Assembly (NCBI GenBank): GCA_038087015.1
Contig: JASBNA010000023.1
Span: 248,001-312,000 of the forward strand
Origin: Cerrena zonata
Lineage: Eukaryota > Basidiomycota > Agaricomycetes > Polyporales > Cerrenaceae
Reading direction: 5' to 3'
DNA: 64,000 nt
Below are positions 39,638 to 51,044 of this stretch, piece by piece (within the stretch, counting starts at the first letter, position 1; the number at the start of each line of letters is the position of its first letter). The notes below the pieces were generated by a model that was given only the letters and a program-made list of their open reading frames with translations, had not been told where the DNA came from and made no database searches. The position numbers and the translations under genes are program-made.

Positions 39638-40924
39638 ATGCTTAAGATGCTACATTTCCGTCGCCTCGCACAAGTTCCATTAATAAGGGAAACACCTAAA
39701 GTGATAGTGCAAAGAAGAAATATCTCTTTTCTCAAGAGATTATTGGCTTTGGAGACTCCCGAAGAGTATGAAGAACCACCTTTCTATAACTGGGATGATT
39801 CTCCCCATGAAGAACTTCGTACGCGTGCGGCTTTAATTAGAACCAAAGCATTATGTCCAGTAACGAAAAAACCAGTAAATTTTGTATGTCCTTATTCTGG
39901 TATACCAACTCATCATTCAGAAGAAGCGTGGAAGAGTGATGAAGAATATCATTCTAAAAAAACTTATGAATTATTAAGAAAAGTGAACTCGTATGAACAT
40001 GATTTAAGATCGGGTCGTAAATTCCCAGAATTTCAATTCCCGGGTGAACAAGCTCAAGATTTTATGACAAATTTTACAAGTTGGGATACTTATTTCTATA
40101 CCAGAGATTTTTATCCAATGAATACCGAATTCAATTTAGCTGCAGCTTCTAAAATATTAACTTATCCAATTACCATGGCTGCTATATTACATAGATTTTC
40201 ACCTTATGCTTTTGAACCTAAGGGACCAGTTACTTTAGAAGGGTTAAGATCATTATCTGCATTACGTTATACTTTATACCCACCATATGCCAAGGGAAGA
40301 GAATCCGAAAATGCGTTCAAAGAAAGACCAATGAGAATTTTCATTGTTGGTGCTATGATGGAATCAATGTTACCAGGTTTTGTCTGGAAACAATTTGGTT
40401 ATTTATTCCCAACTACCAAGTTTGAAATTCATTTAATAGGTCCCGAATCCTATTTCGATAATACCAATAGAGTTTTCAGCTCTCCAGAACAGCAACACGG
40501 CCGTCCATTGGTTGAAAATTATGATCATCAAATTTCCATTTTCCACCATGGTAAATTCTTTCATGAAATTTATGATACCGGTGATTTATTCCCATTTGAT
40601 CCTTATTTAGATGTCTTTTTCTTATTCCACCCAGGCTTCTCCACTGCCGATTCCGTTCATTGGAATAAAACTTTGAAAGGTTTATTAGAATCCAAATGTG
40701 CCGTTTACGTCTCGGGTTATCACGAAGTCGATATGAAGAGGGAATACGATTGGTTAATGAATCATGAATTGAAAGACGAAATTGATATCCTTATGAAACC
40801 CGGTGCAAACAGATTCGGCTGTACCAAATTGGACTTGGTTGATATCAATCCAACCGAAATTTACCAAGCTAATAGTGATATTATGGGTTTTAGAGGTAAG
40901 AGATACCACGCTATCAAGGCCTAA
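39638..40924 (+). CDS. MSS51: Mitochondrial COX1 translation activator Mss51
   Basis: Couples COX1 mRNA translation to assembly of cytochrome oxidase. The 428-residue protein has an Arg-rich presequence and the two heme-regulatory Cys-Pro motifs at residues 73-74 (ALCPVTKKP) and 84-85 (FVCPYSGIPTHHS). Also conserved are YEHDLRSGRKFPEF, EGLRSLSALRYTLYPP and the C-terminal FRGKRYHAIK. Length matches Saccharomyces Mss51 (436). A second Met four codons in (39647) could also serve as start. Confidence 0.94.
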   Translation: MLKMLHFRRLAQVPLIRETPKVIVQRRNISFLKRLLALETPEEYEEPPFYNWDDSPHEELRTRAALIRTKALCPVTKKPVNFVCPYSGIPTHHSEEAWKSDEEYHSKKTYELLRKVNSYEHDLRSGRKFPEFQFPGEQAQDFMTNFTSWDTYFYTRDFYPMNTEFNLAAASKILTYPITMAAILHRFSPYAFEPKGPVTLEGLRSLSALRYTLYPPYAKGRESENAFKERPMRIFIVGAMMESMLPGFVWKQFGYLFPTTKFEIHLIGPESYFDNTNRVFSSPEQQHGRPLVENYDHQISIFHHGKFFHEIYDTGDLFPFDPYLDVFFLFHPGFSTADSVHWNKTLKGLLESKCAVYVSGYHEVDMKREYDWLMNHELKDEIDILMKPGANRFGCTKLDLVDINPTEIYQANSDIMGFRGKRYHAIKA

Positions 40925-41213
40925 ACAAAAGCCTAAACAAAAGCCAAATTTTTTTTTTAAAAAAAGGGACTCACAGGCACACTAAATAGTTGTTTCTTGT
41001 AAATAGTACTACTGTATAAACATAAATTCAATCTTCATATGGAAGAGAAACATGATACTATGACTATCTGTTGAAATTTGTAGAAACACGATGTTTGGGT
41101 GCTTTTTTACTTGCACCTGCATATTGACGGGTATACGCAAAGGAGGAGTACTAATTAAAAGACAAGTATCGTACTATAATGATCTAGAGACATTAACTAA
41201 TTGAAAGACAAGG

Positions 41214-43652
41214 ATGAATACTCCGTTCAGACTTAGTATCAGAGTCCTTGATAAAGGTGACATTAAACCAAGGCATATACCGGATCGCGACTCATTTCGA
41301 ATAAGAGTCACTCTTAGTCATACGATACGAGATTTGAAGGAACGTCTTCAATTCCATTACGATACCGGATTAGATGGTATCATCATAGAAAGAAACCACC
41401 AGATTCTAGAGGAAGACGACGAGACCTTTAGCGAAGTTCTAGGGACTACAGAAGCTCCTCAAAATGATGAACCTGGTTGGACAATATTTGCCAGCAAGTC
41501 GATCTTACCTAGAGAAAATAAACCATTGTATCCAGATATCCAATTCAAAGTTCGGGTTACTTTCAAGCAGGAGGATTATAAGGTCGAACCGTTTGAAGTT
41601 TCAAGTACTCTAGTTGACATGTATATGTTTTTAAAATCTAGAATTGCAGCACGTTTAAATGAGATGGAGAACCAAAATTTTCAAGCATATTTGAAGAAGG
41701 AAGAAGGCAAGATGGAAATAACTCCCGAGTACTTCTTGATGCTGGACGTCATTGATCTTGACCTTGTACCTCGTGTGACTCCTGTCTTGATAATTGAAAA
41801 AAGCACCGACGAACAACTAAGGGCCACTGCTAATCTGCTGGCTGAAAATGAGAGAACCGGTCTAGATCCAGGCCCATCAACTAATCGATTTTTTATTAGA
41901 GTCCAATCCTCCATTCCCAGTCTACAAGAAGGTAATAATTTGTTTGAGGTTAATGGTTATACAACAGTTGAAGAATTTAAACAACAAGTCATTGAAAGAA
42001 ATGATTATACATCTGTAAGTCGAACATTTTTTGACCAGGTTCGTTTATATATTGATTCTTTTGGATTGATAGAGGATACTTCTAATAATGTACCTTTGTC
42101 ATATTTTTTGATTGGAGATGAAGATGGAACCGGTGAAATATATGACGTGAATGTTGAAATACTTGATTTACGTGGTATTGGAGGGTTTTTCACTCGTGAA
42201 TTCTGGAGAGACTTGAGGTCTCCTAATAGGTTTTTGTTTCTACCACGTAATAATAATAGATCATTGAATATCGATGAAACAGTTACTGAGACACAAGAAC
42301 AGATAGAAGAGGTACAAGGAGAACAAGAAGAACAGGAAGAACAGGAAGAACAAGAAGCACAAGTAGAGCAACGCGGATCTCCAACAATTACTTACCAAGA
42401 GCCAATTCGCTATGAGGAGCTCCAGCCAGCCAAAAAGTACACTATTACATATGGGCCCCAAGAAAGTCAGATGAGTTTCGATACAAGTGAATTAATAGTT
42501 GTGCCCGAGACCGATTGCAGCCCACCGTACATGTTGTTGAGCCCTAGTGCCATGAATAGACTCGATCTGACAATCAGAGGAGAAGACGGGTCCAAAATTA
42601 TAGAGAAGGTGAAGGTTGTGCATGAATCTACAGGGCCATCAGTACCACAATCAGTGCCCCCACCTACAAGAACGATACCAATTGTGGATACTGGGGATGT
42701 TGAAGAAAGCACATTAAGAAGACGCCGTGGACAAGAAGAAGGTGAAGCTAATCCTCAGCATCAAGAAGCCCAAGAACAAGATGCAGTGATGCCCCCACCA
42801 AGATACCCAGGGACCACTCTATTAAGTCGAGTTTCTCGAGCATTGTATGGGAACGCATACACTCTATTCACCAACTTTCTAAATGGATTGGTGATTGGGA
42901 TATTTCTTCAAGTGTCATTAAACATCTCGCCCAGAACCGTGCAAATAGTATCCGGAATCATACATCTCAGTATGATGATTTGTTTAGCGATAAGCCGGGG
43001 TGACACTTATGGAGAACAGATGCAAGAGCTCACCAGAGGATTACCAAGAACCACTTTAATCCGAAGTATCAATATCTTTGGGCAAATATTGAAGGACGTT
43101 CATTATTGGTTTTATGACAAGTTCAGTGATATTGAAGATCGATTGTTTCAATTTGCCATTGATGCCCGTATTGACCAATGGGAATATTTGGTTGAAATGA
43201 GATTGGGGAATGATAAGGTTGAGTTTTTCTCCAAATGGTACTTTGTTAACTTGAGGTGTGATTTCCTAATGTGGATCATCAGCTTCATTCCCTTCTTAAC
43301 GGATGATGCATTGGAGGAATTGAAACTATGGAAGGAAGAAGAATTTGAAAGATTAAGAGAATCGTTGGTGCAAAAACATCAAGATTGCATACTGGCCTTA
43401 CAAGAATACCGAACCGATATCGAGAAGTTGAAATCAGATTCCATCATCAGAATCGAAGACTCTCGCTTATCATGCCAAGAGGTGCTTGACGTGATCATCG
43501 GAGAGCAATTCACTGAAGCCTTCCCTCACGAGGAGACCAGAGATGCAAAATACGAAAAAATGGTCGATGCCTACGTGAAGATTGAAAACTACCGCAAGAC
43601 AATATGTCAAGAACATCAAAAGTGTCGTTGGCAACTTGAAAGCGTGCTCTAA
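41214..43652 (+). CDS. Usa1-like membrane protein with ubiquitin-like domains
   Basis: An 812-residue protein with an N-terminal ubiquitin-like region (about residues 5-76), a second such region (about 223-300), and a Glu/Gln-rich stretch (about 355-385). Two membrane segments lie close together near 552-570 and 577-594, followed by a long helical C-terminal part. This layout and length fit Usa1 (838 residues in Saccharomyces), the scaffold that links Hrd1 to Der1 in ER-associated degradation. No diagnostic motif was recognised, so the assignment rests on architecture. Its near neighbour YOS9 belongs to the same complex. Confidence 0.6.
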   Translation: MNTPFRLSIRVLDKGDIKPRHIPDRDSFRIRVTLSHTIRDLKERLQFHYDTGLDGIIIERNHQILEEDDETFSEVLGTTEAPQNDEPGWTIFASKSILPRENKPLYPDIQFKVRVTFKQEDYKVEPFEVSSTLVDMYMFLKSRIAARLNEMENQNFQAYLKKEEGKMEITPEYFLMLDVIDLDLVPRVTPVLIIEKSTDEQLRATANLLAENERTGLDPGPSTNRFFIRVQSSIPSLQEGNNLFEVNGYTTVEEFKQQVIERNDYTSVSRTFFDQVRLYIDSFGLIEDTSNNVPLSYFLIGDEDGTGEIYDVNVEILDLRGIGGFFTREFWRDLRSPNRFLFLPRNNNRSLNIDETVTETQEQIEEVQGEQEEQEEQEEQEAQVEQRGSPTITYQEPIRYEELQPAKKYTITYGPQESQMSFDTSELIVVPETDCSPPYMLLSPSAMNRLDLTIRGEDGSKIIEKVKVVHESTGPSVPQSVPPPTRTIPIVDTGDVEESTLRRRRGQEEGEANPQHQEAQEQDAVMPPPRYPGTTLLSRVSRALYGNAYTLFTNFLNGLVIGIFLQVSLNISPRTVQIVSGIIHLSMMICLAISRGDTYGEQMQELTRGLPRTTLIRSINIFGQILKDVHYWFYDKFSDIEDRLFQFAIDARIDQWEYLVEMRLGNDKVEFFSKWYFVNLRCDFLMWIISFIPFLTDDALEELKLWKEEEFERLRESLVQKHQDCILALQEYRTDIEKLKSDSIIRIEDSRLSCQEVLDVIIGEQFTEAFPHEETRDAKYEKMVDAYVKIENYRKTICQEHQKCRWQLESVL

Positions 43653-44823
43653 TGACAAAACACTATATAATACTAGCCTATACAATATAGTATGAAGTAA
43701 GTACACCAGTTGTAGAACAGCTTCGTCCTCCGCCAATTCTGCTCACCGGGTTATCTAAAAAAAACTTAAGCTTCATTAGTCGATGAAAAGTTTAAACATT
43801 ACGAGAAAGACAAACCCGATAACCAGAGGTTATGAAGATGTAATCAAAAAATCCATCTGGATATCCGCGTACTGAAAGATCTACTCTCTGGTTTGAAAAG
43901 TACTCTCTTCCAGGGAAGTCTTATCCCGCCTTCCAAACCCACTAAAAGCCCTTCCGTAACAATCGTCTTTTTTTGTGTTTTCGACATTCCATTATGGTGG
44001 TATATGCTGCTTATGCTAATTTGGTGATGTTTCGAGTCGCGAAAAAAAAAATTGATTTGAATTGGTTAACTTCCTAAAATTGTGTAATTGTTTCCCTTTT
44101 TACACGAGAGTGGGTTTTGTAAAAGATTTTTCGGGCAATTTGTGCATTTCTCGAGGAACAGATCAATTACTCGATTGGGGAGATGCGGTACTAATGCCAG
44201 AAAACCAATTGATGGTATAAGGCTTGAGGGCAGAGGCTACTTCAAGATAAGCCCAGAAGATGTCAGGAAAGCAGGGGTGGTAGAGAGCAGGGGTGGGGGA
44301 GAGGCCTCCTCCAATGACAGGACGTTGAAGAGCGGTTTTTGCTTGTAGTTTATTTGAAGTATCTACTCGGTTGTATTTCGCGTGTTGTTATTGTTTGGGC
44401 TATCTAGCAGTCTTTGTTTGCAATTTGTGAATAGTTCGAGATTACAATACTCGTTTTCTGGTGGGATTGCACAGTGGAAGGATAACATTAGTCTTTGTTT
44501 GTCTATGTAAGCTATTTGAATGGTTTGTAGAAATTGGTTCTCCTCTGGCTTTGACCGCTCGTCTTTATCACCTTATTATTAGTAAACCGTGATATTCAAG
44601 GTGTTTATTTTTCATTTCCCAGTTGTTTGTTTTGATTTTCTTATACTTATGTTTATGGTTACATATTCAATTTTGTTTCCCTTTCAAATGTTCATTATCT
44701 TTCCGTTAACTTTGTTCCAAGTAAGTATAAATATGTCGATATTTCCTTGATAATTTCCCAATTCCTTTCCTTCTTTTTTCTTCATCCAACTACTTGTCTT
44801 TCGCTCCTACTAATATATTTACA
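43653..44823. other. 1.2-kb spacer before the wall-protein gene
   Basis: No convincing protein; a frame at 44088-44348 has no features. ATAACC-AGA-GGTTAT forms a perfect hairpin at 43819-43833, GGTTATC upstream (43750-43756) can pair with the same arm, and CTGG/CCAG pairs span about 43887-43915. A T7 run follows at about 43968. This could be a small structured RNA, but I could not place it in a family. The rest is presumably the long promoter of the abundant wall-protein gene. Confidence 0.35.
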
Positions 44824-45102
44824 ATGCAATTCTCTACCGTCGCTTTATTCGCTGCCGTCGCCGTCGCTGCCACCGTCACTGAAACTGACTCTTCTTCTAC
44901 TTTAGTCACTGTTACTGACTGTGCTTCCACCGTCACTGACTGTCCAGCCCACAAAACTTCTGAAGCCCCAGTTGCTTCTACCTCATCTGCTGGTAACTAC
45001 ACTGCTCCAGCTAATGTTTCTTCTGCTTACGAAGCTGGTGCCGCTAGACAATTCGCTGTCGGTGGTGTTGCTTTAGCTGCTGGTGCTTTATTAGCTTTAT
45101 AA
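44824..45102 (+). CDS. Small GPI-anchored cell wall protein
   Basis: A 92-residue secreted precursor from the ATG at 44824. A signal peptide (MQFSTVALFAAVAVAA) is followed by a Thr/Ser/Val-rich core with VTVTDCASTVTDCPAHK, a Cys-containing unit seen in small Candida wall proteins such as Pga59/Pga62. It ends with a Ser/Ala linker, an omega-site-like Gly/Ala region and a hydrophobic tail (FAVGGVALAAGALLAL) typical of GPI attachment. The N-terminus MQFSTVA is shared with Saccharomyces Ccw12. Codon bias is strong and the promoter long, suggesting high expression. The leader is CT-rich and contains CCTTCTTT (44769-44776), which fits the Ssd1 element. Confidence 0.82.
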   Translation: MQFSTVALFAAVAVAATVTETDSSSTLVTVTDCASTVTDCPAHKTSEAPVASTSSAGNYTAPANVSSAYEAGAARQFAVGGVALAAGALLAL

Positions 45103-45765
45103 GCGTGCTTAACTGATTTATAACCTAAATTCATTTAAATTGTCATTTGCAATCTTTTTTTAAAATGACTGTTTGAGACGGTTTTAATCGATTTACCCTT
45201 ATTGAATCCATATACCCTGAACCCTTATTTTGAAGTTTACTGGATTTTTATAAACTACGTCTATCGGGTAATGATTAGATGTTTATGATGTCTTCATTTA
45301 CTGGTTGATCTCTATTGAAAATCTTGGGGTTCTATTATATCTTTGGTGGGTGCTTCTCTTTTAATTCTTCGGTCTCCGGTCATTTATTGATACCATGTAT
45401 CTGGCTTTTTAGTGCTTTTAGTTGTTATTTTTTATTTGCTATATAAAAATTATTGAATATATAAATCTGTTATTTGAATTTTACTCTTCTATAGATTGTT
45501 ATTTTAAAAAAACTACAAAAAAAAATTTTTTTGTTCTTGTTTTCACCAATAGGAATTTTTTTTTGTTAACTTGTTATTCTGTAGGCTGTTTCCCTATGAG
45601 CCCATGCTTCTTCGTCTAATCTTTAGTATCTGCATCCCAACTAATTGTTCATGTCGTATTCAATTATCGTCAATCTTCAACATTCCACCCGTACACCCAC
45701 TATTTGGATTTCAAATAATGATCTGGTGATGAAATCACTTAATCAGAGGTCAAACCCCCATTCAA
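45103..45765. other. Wall-protein 3' region and ATL promoter
   Basis: About 660 bp, T-rich, with no gene. A Rap1-like ACCCGTACAC is at 45687-45696, 70 bp before the ATL start. Short frames such as 45422-45619 are T-rich and not protein-like. Confidence 0.4.
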
Positions 45766-46161
45766 ATGAACCCATCGGATGAAACCAAGGCTTTTTATCT
45801 TGCTGTATACTCCGTAGTTTCCCAGGTCCCACCGAGCCATGTCACCAGCTATGGCCATGTAGCCTATTTGATCGGTAGGCCGCAAAACTCAAGACAAGTT
45901 GGATCATCTCTAAAACATTCAAAGATGATCATAGATTTATTGAATAAAGAATTACCAATTGAGGATCAAATCAGCTTTACTGAACTACCTTGGTGGAGAA
46001 TTGTACTGAGTGTAGGAAAAATTTCTCCTAGGGGAAACTCCAGTGGTGAAATGGATCAAGCAAGATTGCTTAGAGCTGAAGGAGTACTGGTTCTGTCCAA
46101 CCACCATATCAACATGGAGGACTTTGGCTGGTTTCCCGATCCAGATGACATTAATTTATAG
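45766..46161 (+). CDS. Alkyltransferase-like DNA repair protein (ATL)
   Basis: Relative of O6-alkylguanine-DNA methyltransferase that binds alkylated bases without removing the alkyl group and hands them to nucleotide excision repair (Atl1 in fission yeast). The 131-residue product has the helix-turn-helix region VPPSHVTSYGHVAYLIGRPQ with the recognition RQVGSSL. At the active-site position it reads PWWR (residues 75-78) in place of PCHR, so the acceptor Cys is replaced by Trp and methyl transfer is impossible. It ends FGWFPDPDDINL, as in other fungal ATLs. Confidence 0.88.
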   Translation: MNPSDETKAFYLAVYSVVSQVPPSHVTSYGHVAYLIGRPQNSRQVGSSLKHSKMIIDLLNKELPIEDQISFTELPWWRIVLSVGKISPRGNSSGEMDQARLLRAEGVLVLSNHHINMEDFGWFPDPDDINL

Positions 46162-46232
46162 CTGAATATCTATATATATATATATATATTATTTACAATG
46201 TTACTTTACATAAATATAATTAAACGGTCTTT

Positions 46233-49200
46233 TTAATTGGTAGAGTTGGAACTGTTTTTCAGATTCCGCCTATTAGTCGATTGTTCATTGGTTTTATGTC
46301 CTGATTTTGAACGATTCCCATTCTGTTTAGAGTTCTGTTTATTGTTCACCTTTGGTTTAACTCCATCAGTACTCGAATTCCTTTTCTTACTTCTTGAATC
46401 ATTCAGTTTTCTATTATCATGCTGCTTCTTAGGTTTTTCTGTGTCATTCAATGTGAATGCATTCATTTGTTTTTGAACTTTGGCAGCTTCTTCTTCCCAC
46501 CATCTAGCAAACTCTTGCTCTTGTTGAACCTCTTGTAATGATTGACGTTCATTTTCCTTTCTTTGTTCTTCCTCAATTTTTAATGACTCGTGAAGCATTA
46601 TCTCTGTTAATGATGGGGTTGCGTAAACTTTGTTGATTGGTGACGTAAACGCATTACTATCTATTGATGAGGCTGTCAGTTGGGGAACAATGTCATTCTT
46701 AGGTTTGGATTTTTGATATGTCTTACCATTATTTGCAGTGTCTGGCTTTGACTTCGATGCTCCTAACGGAGGTAAGTCGTTAATTATAGATGAATTACTT
46801 GTACTGGATGCGGCCACACCCCAAGCGTTTCCACTTCCTTCAGACTCTGTTCTGCCACTAGGTTCTCCATTCATACTTTCTTGCATTGCCAATTTCTTAC
46901 GCTCTCTTTGTGATAATTTGATAGCGGGTCCAATTTTAATCTTCGATGGCTTTGGTTGAATGAAACTGCCAGTATTCTCCACTGAAGGTTTACGATGGCT
47001 ACCCAAAATCGGAGTTTTTTCACCTAGTATTGATTGTCCATTTGATTTACTGGCCCAATTGGAATGTGGGCTTAATCCATTCGATGAACTGTTACTAGGT
47101 TTCCTATTGATAGCAGGCGCCGAACGTGGGCCTGATGTTCTGGTTGCATCTATTGCATTATTAATCGCAGTAAGTGATGATTTTCTAAGTATTGGCGGCG
47201 ACTTAATACTTTCATTAAGATCGGTATTTGAACTTGTTCTGGAGGACATTCCAGATGATGATGGGGAAATACTCTTTGGTTTGGTTTTATTTCTTTTCCC
47301 AACAACTTCAAAATCATCACCATTATCATCAACTGCTATATCATTAGAATCCTGAGACACAACAGAGGTACTGCTTTGATATCCATAAACTTGATTAGTG
47401 GCTCTTCTGAAATCAGCAAGATCATTAGTAGTGACATTTGAGTTCGATCTGGAACCTGCTGACGATGATTTACGACCTGCCCTTCTTTTACTAGAGTTAT
47501 TAGAGATAACTTTTAAGTCATACTTCAAATCAACCAATGGTTCAAATGAACAAAATCCTTTTGCGTCACTCATAAAATTTTCATTGAAGCTACTTAAATC
47601 ACCAATGAAATCTTCAATAATTAAATTCGACTTATTAGAAAACCAGTCATTGGTATACTTTTCATTGATTTCTCCCTTTTCTCCTGTGATGAAATCACTT
47701 TTTTTACAGTCTTGAAAAAGCTTTAATTGTTTTTCCAATTTTGCCAAAGTATCAAACTCAAGACTATTGAAAGTTGGATCAAAAAGTACCTGATCTAAGT
47801 TATTATAAATAAACCAACAACAGTTCATAAATAATTTTGGCGCTGATAAATAGTCAGCGTGCACCAATAAGATCATCACATTGTCATTATTAATTAGGTC
47901 CTTTAGAACAAGCTGGCATAAGTTTTTCAATTGAAACAACAACAACTCATCTGTGATTTCGATTATTTCCAATAAATGATTGATGAATTCGTCTGTATCC
48001 GAGAGTTTTTCAATCACACTCAGAAAATAGTCGAATAAGTGGATATTGTCGAACCCGTAAAGATGTCTTAAAATAAATTCAAACTGGAAAATTGTTAAAT
48101 TATTAAAGTTGAGGCATTTGTCTCCTTCATCCTCTATTTCAGCTTCAGTAGTATCCCACCTATTTGACAAAATCGTCTCGAAAAAGGCAGACCTGGCAAT
48201 TAGAATATTAGAATGGCAATAGATTTGACCATCTTTTAGTGTCACCAAGACATCACCGCCATTTGGCTCATCATCTAAAAGTGATCCAACCTTATATCTG
48301 AAGACATTATCATTACTAAACTTCCAAAAGAGTCAGAAAGACGAAAAATACTCAGTAAGATATCGAAATCTTTCTTTACTTGTTTGATTTCGTCTGGGCA
48401 AGAATATCTACTTGGGTAATCATCCCATATATCCAAAACCCTATTAGTATATATGAAATGGATTAATATCAACACAGATTTCAAATTGATATTAGACTTG
48501 AACAAAAGCTCTGAATTATCTGGGTTAAACAATCCTTCTATTCCTTCATCTATGAAGTACTCGCCAGGGTTCACAGGATTAAATATGGTTTTGCAAAATG
48601 ATGATCTTTTGCAAAATAATTCTTTATGTATACCAATTGCAACAGAAGGATAAGATTCAAACCTTATATAGATATCATAACTTTTATCAGAAGAAATGAG
48701 TGAAGAATCAAATCTGGCAATTATAAAGCTTTCGTCGGATTTTAATAATTCCTTAAGCTCTCTAATATGATTCTCATCAAAATGTTCGAAAGTATCTTTG
48801 GTCTTGATTCTTCTGGTTTTGTTACTTGCATGTCTTACAGAATAACGAGTATGCAATGAATCAGTTATTCTTTTCGAATCCTTGCTTATACCTGACTCAA
48901 GCTCACCATCTTCTTCATCTTCTGGTGAGACAAACGAGAAATTTTGAAGTTCATTAATGGATGAATTTTGATTCTTGAGAGGGTAGAGAAAATCACATAT
49001 ATATGAGTTAATATCATGATCAACATCCAATAACTGATCTTGTTTTCGGTATAGATCAGTGTCTTTTAGTTCACTCAAATATTCCATATCTGTATTGAAA
49101 TCGTTTTTTTGTAATTTGAGAGGAATTGTGTCGATGTCATCCTTTATGAAATTGAAGGAACTAAAGCTGTTATCACAGCTTACCCTGACAATATGATTTA

Positions 49201-51044
49201 AATTATCAATCTTTTTGAACTTATTACTTGTAGCTGGTATAGCCAAGGTAGACTCATTCATCGATTTTCTTCTCAGTTTCCCGCCTGGTTGAGCATATTT
49301 TATAAAAACAGATCCATTTCTGGTACATATTATAACAGATCCATCATAAGAAACATCAATATCAGTAGCACACATTTCTGTGTCGTATGCTTTCCATACA
49401 GAATTATACCTGGTTGTTTTGCAAGATTTGAAAAACTCACCTAGGTTAGTAGAGTCAAGACTGAAGCTTAGTACATCACCACTTTCTAACAAGATTGCAA
49501 CGAATTCATGGGATTTCATGGAAACTTTTTTAACTTTTGGTGCTTTTGTCAACTTGGATGGCTTGAATCGTTCGAATCCTTCGTTACCTCTCGACGGAAG
49601 CCTTGGAAGTTTCCCATGTTGGTATTGAAAGTACACATGGATTATATCTTTCTCAGTAACTAACACAGTACACGTTTCACATGTTTCAACAAGCTTGATG
49701 TCATCATTGAAAGGGAATTCTTTGGGTTGTTTTTGATGATAACCCTTATAATTAGTACCGTTTATTTTGTAATCAAATGCATCTGCAGAGTTCAACGTAC
49801 TTCCTACTTGACCAACAACCAAACCCCAGTAATAAAGTGAATTTTTAGTATAAACCATTGAGTGATATTGGATATGGCCATACCTTTTATTGCAAGTCCT
49901 TTAGACCTTAAATCACCACTTGTAATCTCCTGTGGGGTTGCTTCAAAGGACTCATATGTATCTTTGGTAGATGAAGCTTTTGCACTGGAAGCCGATGATG
50001 AATGGAAACCTAGCTGATAACAGTTGTTAAACCCCAAACGTAAAGTGATCCGCTTATTGTTATAGCCATCGAATGATTGTCTGAAATCACGAAATCTTTA
50101 ATGAAGTTAAAATCATCATAGTCTTCGCCAATGAAGTAGTCGATTCGACTGAATCTAAAATAGTTTCTGAGATCCGAAAAGCCATGGCCTAGTCTTCCTC
50201 GTGATCCAATACCACAACTGAATAGTTCACCACCTTGAGTGAGTACTACAGCGTGATATTTGGATATTTTCACTTTCCTATAACGAGGAGTCACCAAGGT
50301 ATCATGAATTGAACCTTCCATGACATTTTTCAATGATTTGAAATACTCATGTGAGATCTTAGAAGGGATGGATCTATCTGTAGAATCACCTACACCCAAA
50401 TTATTATTCTTATTCGACCCAAGCATATAGATTTCACTTCCTCCACGACTGGCGTTCCACCAGTCATTCGGTATGTTTCTAATGAATTTTCTTTTTAGCT
50501 GGATGAATTCTTTTTCTATAGTTTCAGCTTCTTCCGGAGTTGTCTCATCTTCTAACAGTTCTTTACTATTACTTTGAAATCTATAACTAAAATGATATTC
50601 GTTTTTCTCGTTAATGTATTCTGGAATCCATAGTAAATCCTTAAAATCGTTCTGTAAAAGTTGTAAAGGCGTGAGCCTATTTCTATCCTTTGATTTAAGC
50701 AATTCGTAAATTAAAGTATTATTCGCAACAACTATCGATGAGTTGGGAGAGACGCTTTTAAGATATTCCAAAATGACTTTGAAGCAAGTTACACGTTTAT
50801 GGAAAAAAACATAATGAAGAATATTCCACCCGTTTTCATAGTCCACAAGGGTAATTATCGACTTTGCCTCCAGATTCCGGAGCAAATCTCGAAGAAGATC
50901 ATATCGTCCCGTGAGAACCAATATATGTAAGATTGTTCTTCCAAAGACATCACGCCTTGCCAAGTCAGCTTTTGAAAGCTTCTGTAACCTGACTTTCAAC
51001 GGCAAGTCTTTTAAATTATTAGTACTACTTTTATTAGAAGGCAT
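46233..51044 (-). CDS. IBtk-like protein (ankyrin, RCC1, two BTB), split by three frameshifts
   Basis: One long gene in four consecutive frames: 50010-51044 (from ATG 51042-51044), 49804-50037, 48275-49858 and 46233-48248 (parts that read through overlap). The order is ankyrin repeats (ARRDVFGRTILHILVLTGRYD, with NGWNILHYVFFHKRV), RCC1 repeats (GSNKNNNLGVGDST, GIGSRGRLGHG, SLYVWG then NNCYQLG), a first BTB, and a second BTB (DVLVTLKDGQIYCHSNIL). A Ser/Lys-rich tail of about 400 residues follows. This is the layout of inhibitor of Bruton tyrosine kinase proteins, thought to be Cullin-3 adaptors. Each junction needs one base restored in a short homopolymer: near 50029-50035, 49861-49869 and 48317-48324. 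Total length is about 1,600 residues. Probably an intact gene with sequence errors. Confidence 0.75.

Noticed and set aside
44088..44348. 86-codon frame before the wall-protein gene
   Set aside because: No recognisable motif, no codon bias, and it sits in a long promoter; not supportable as a gene.
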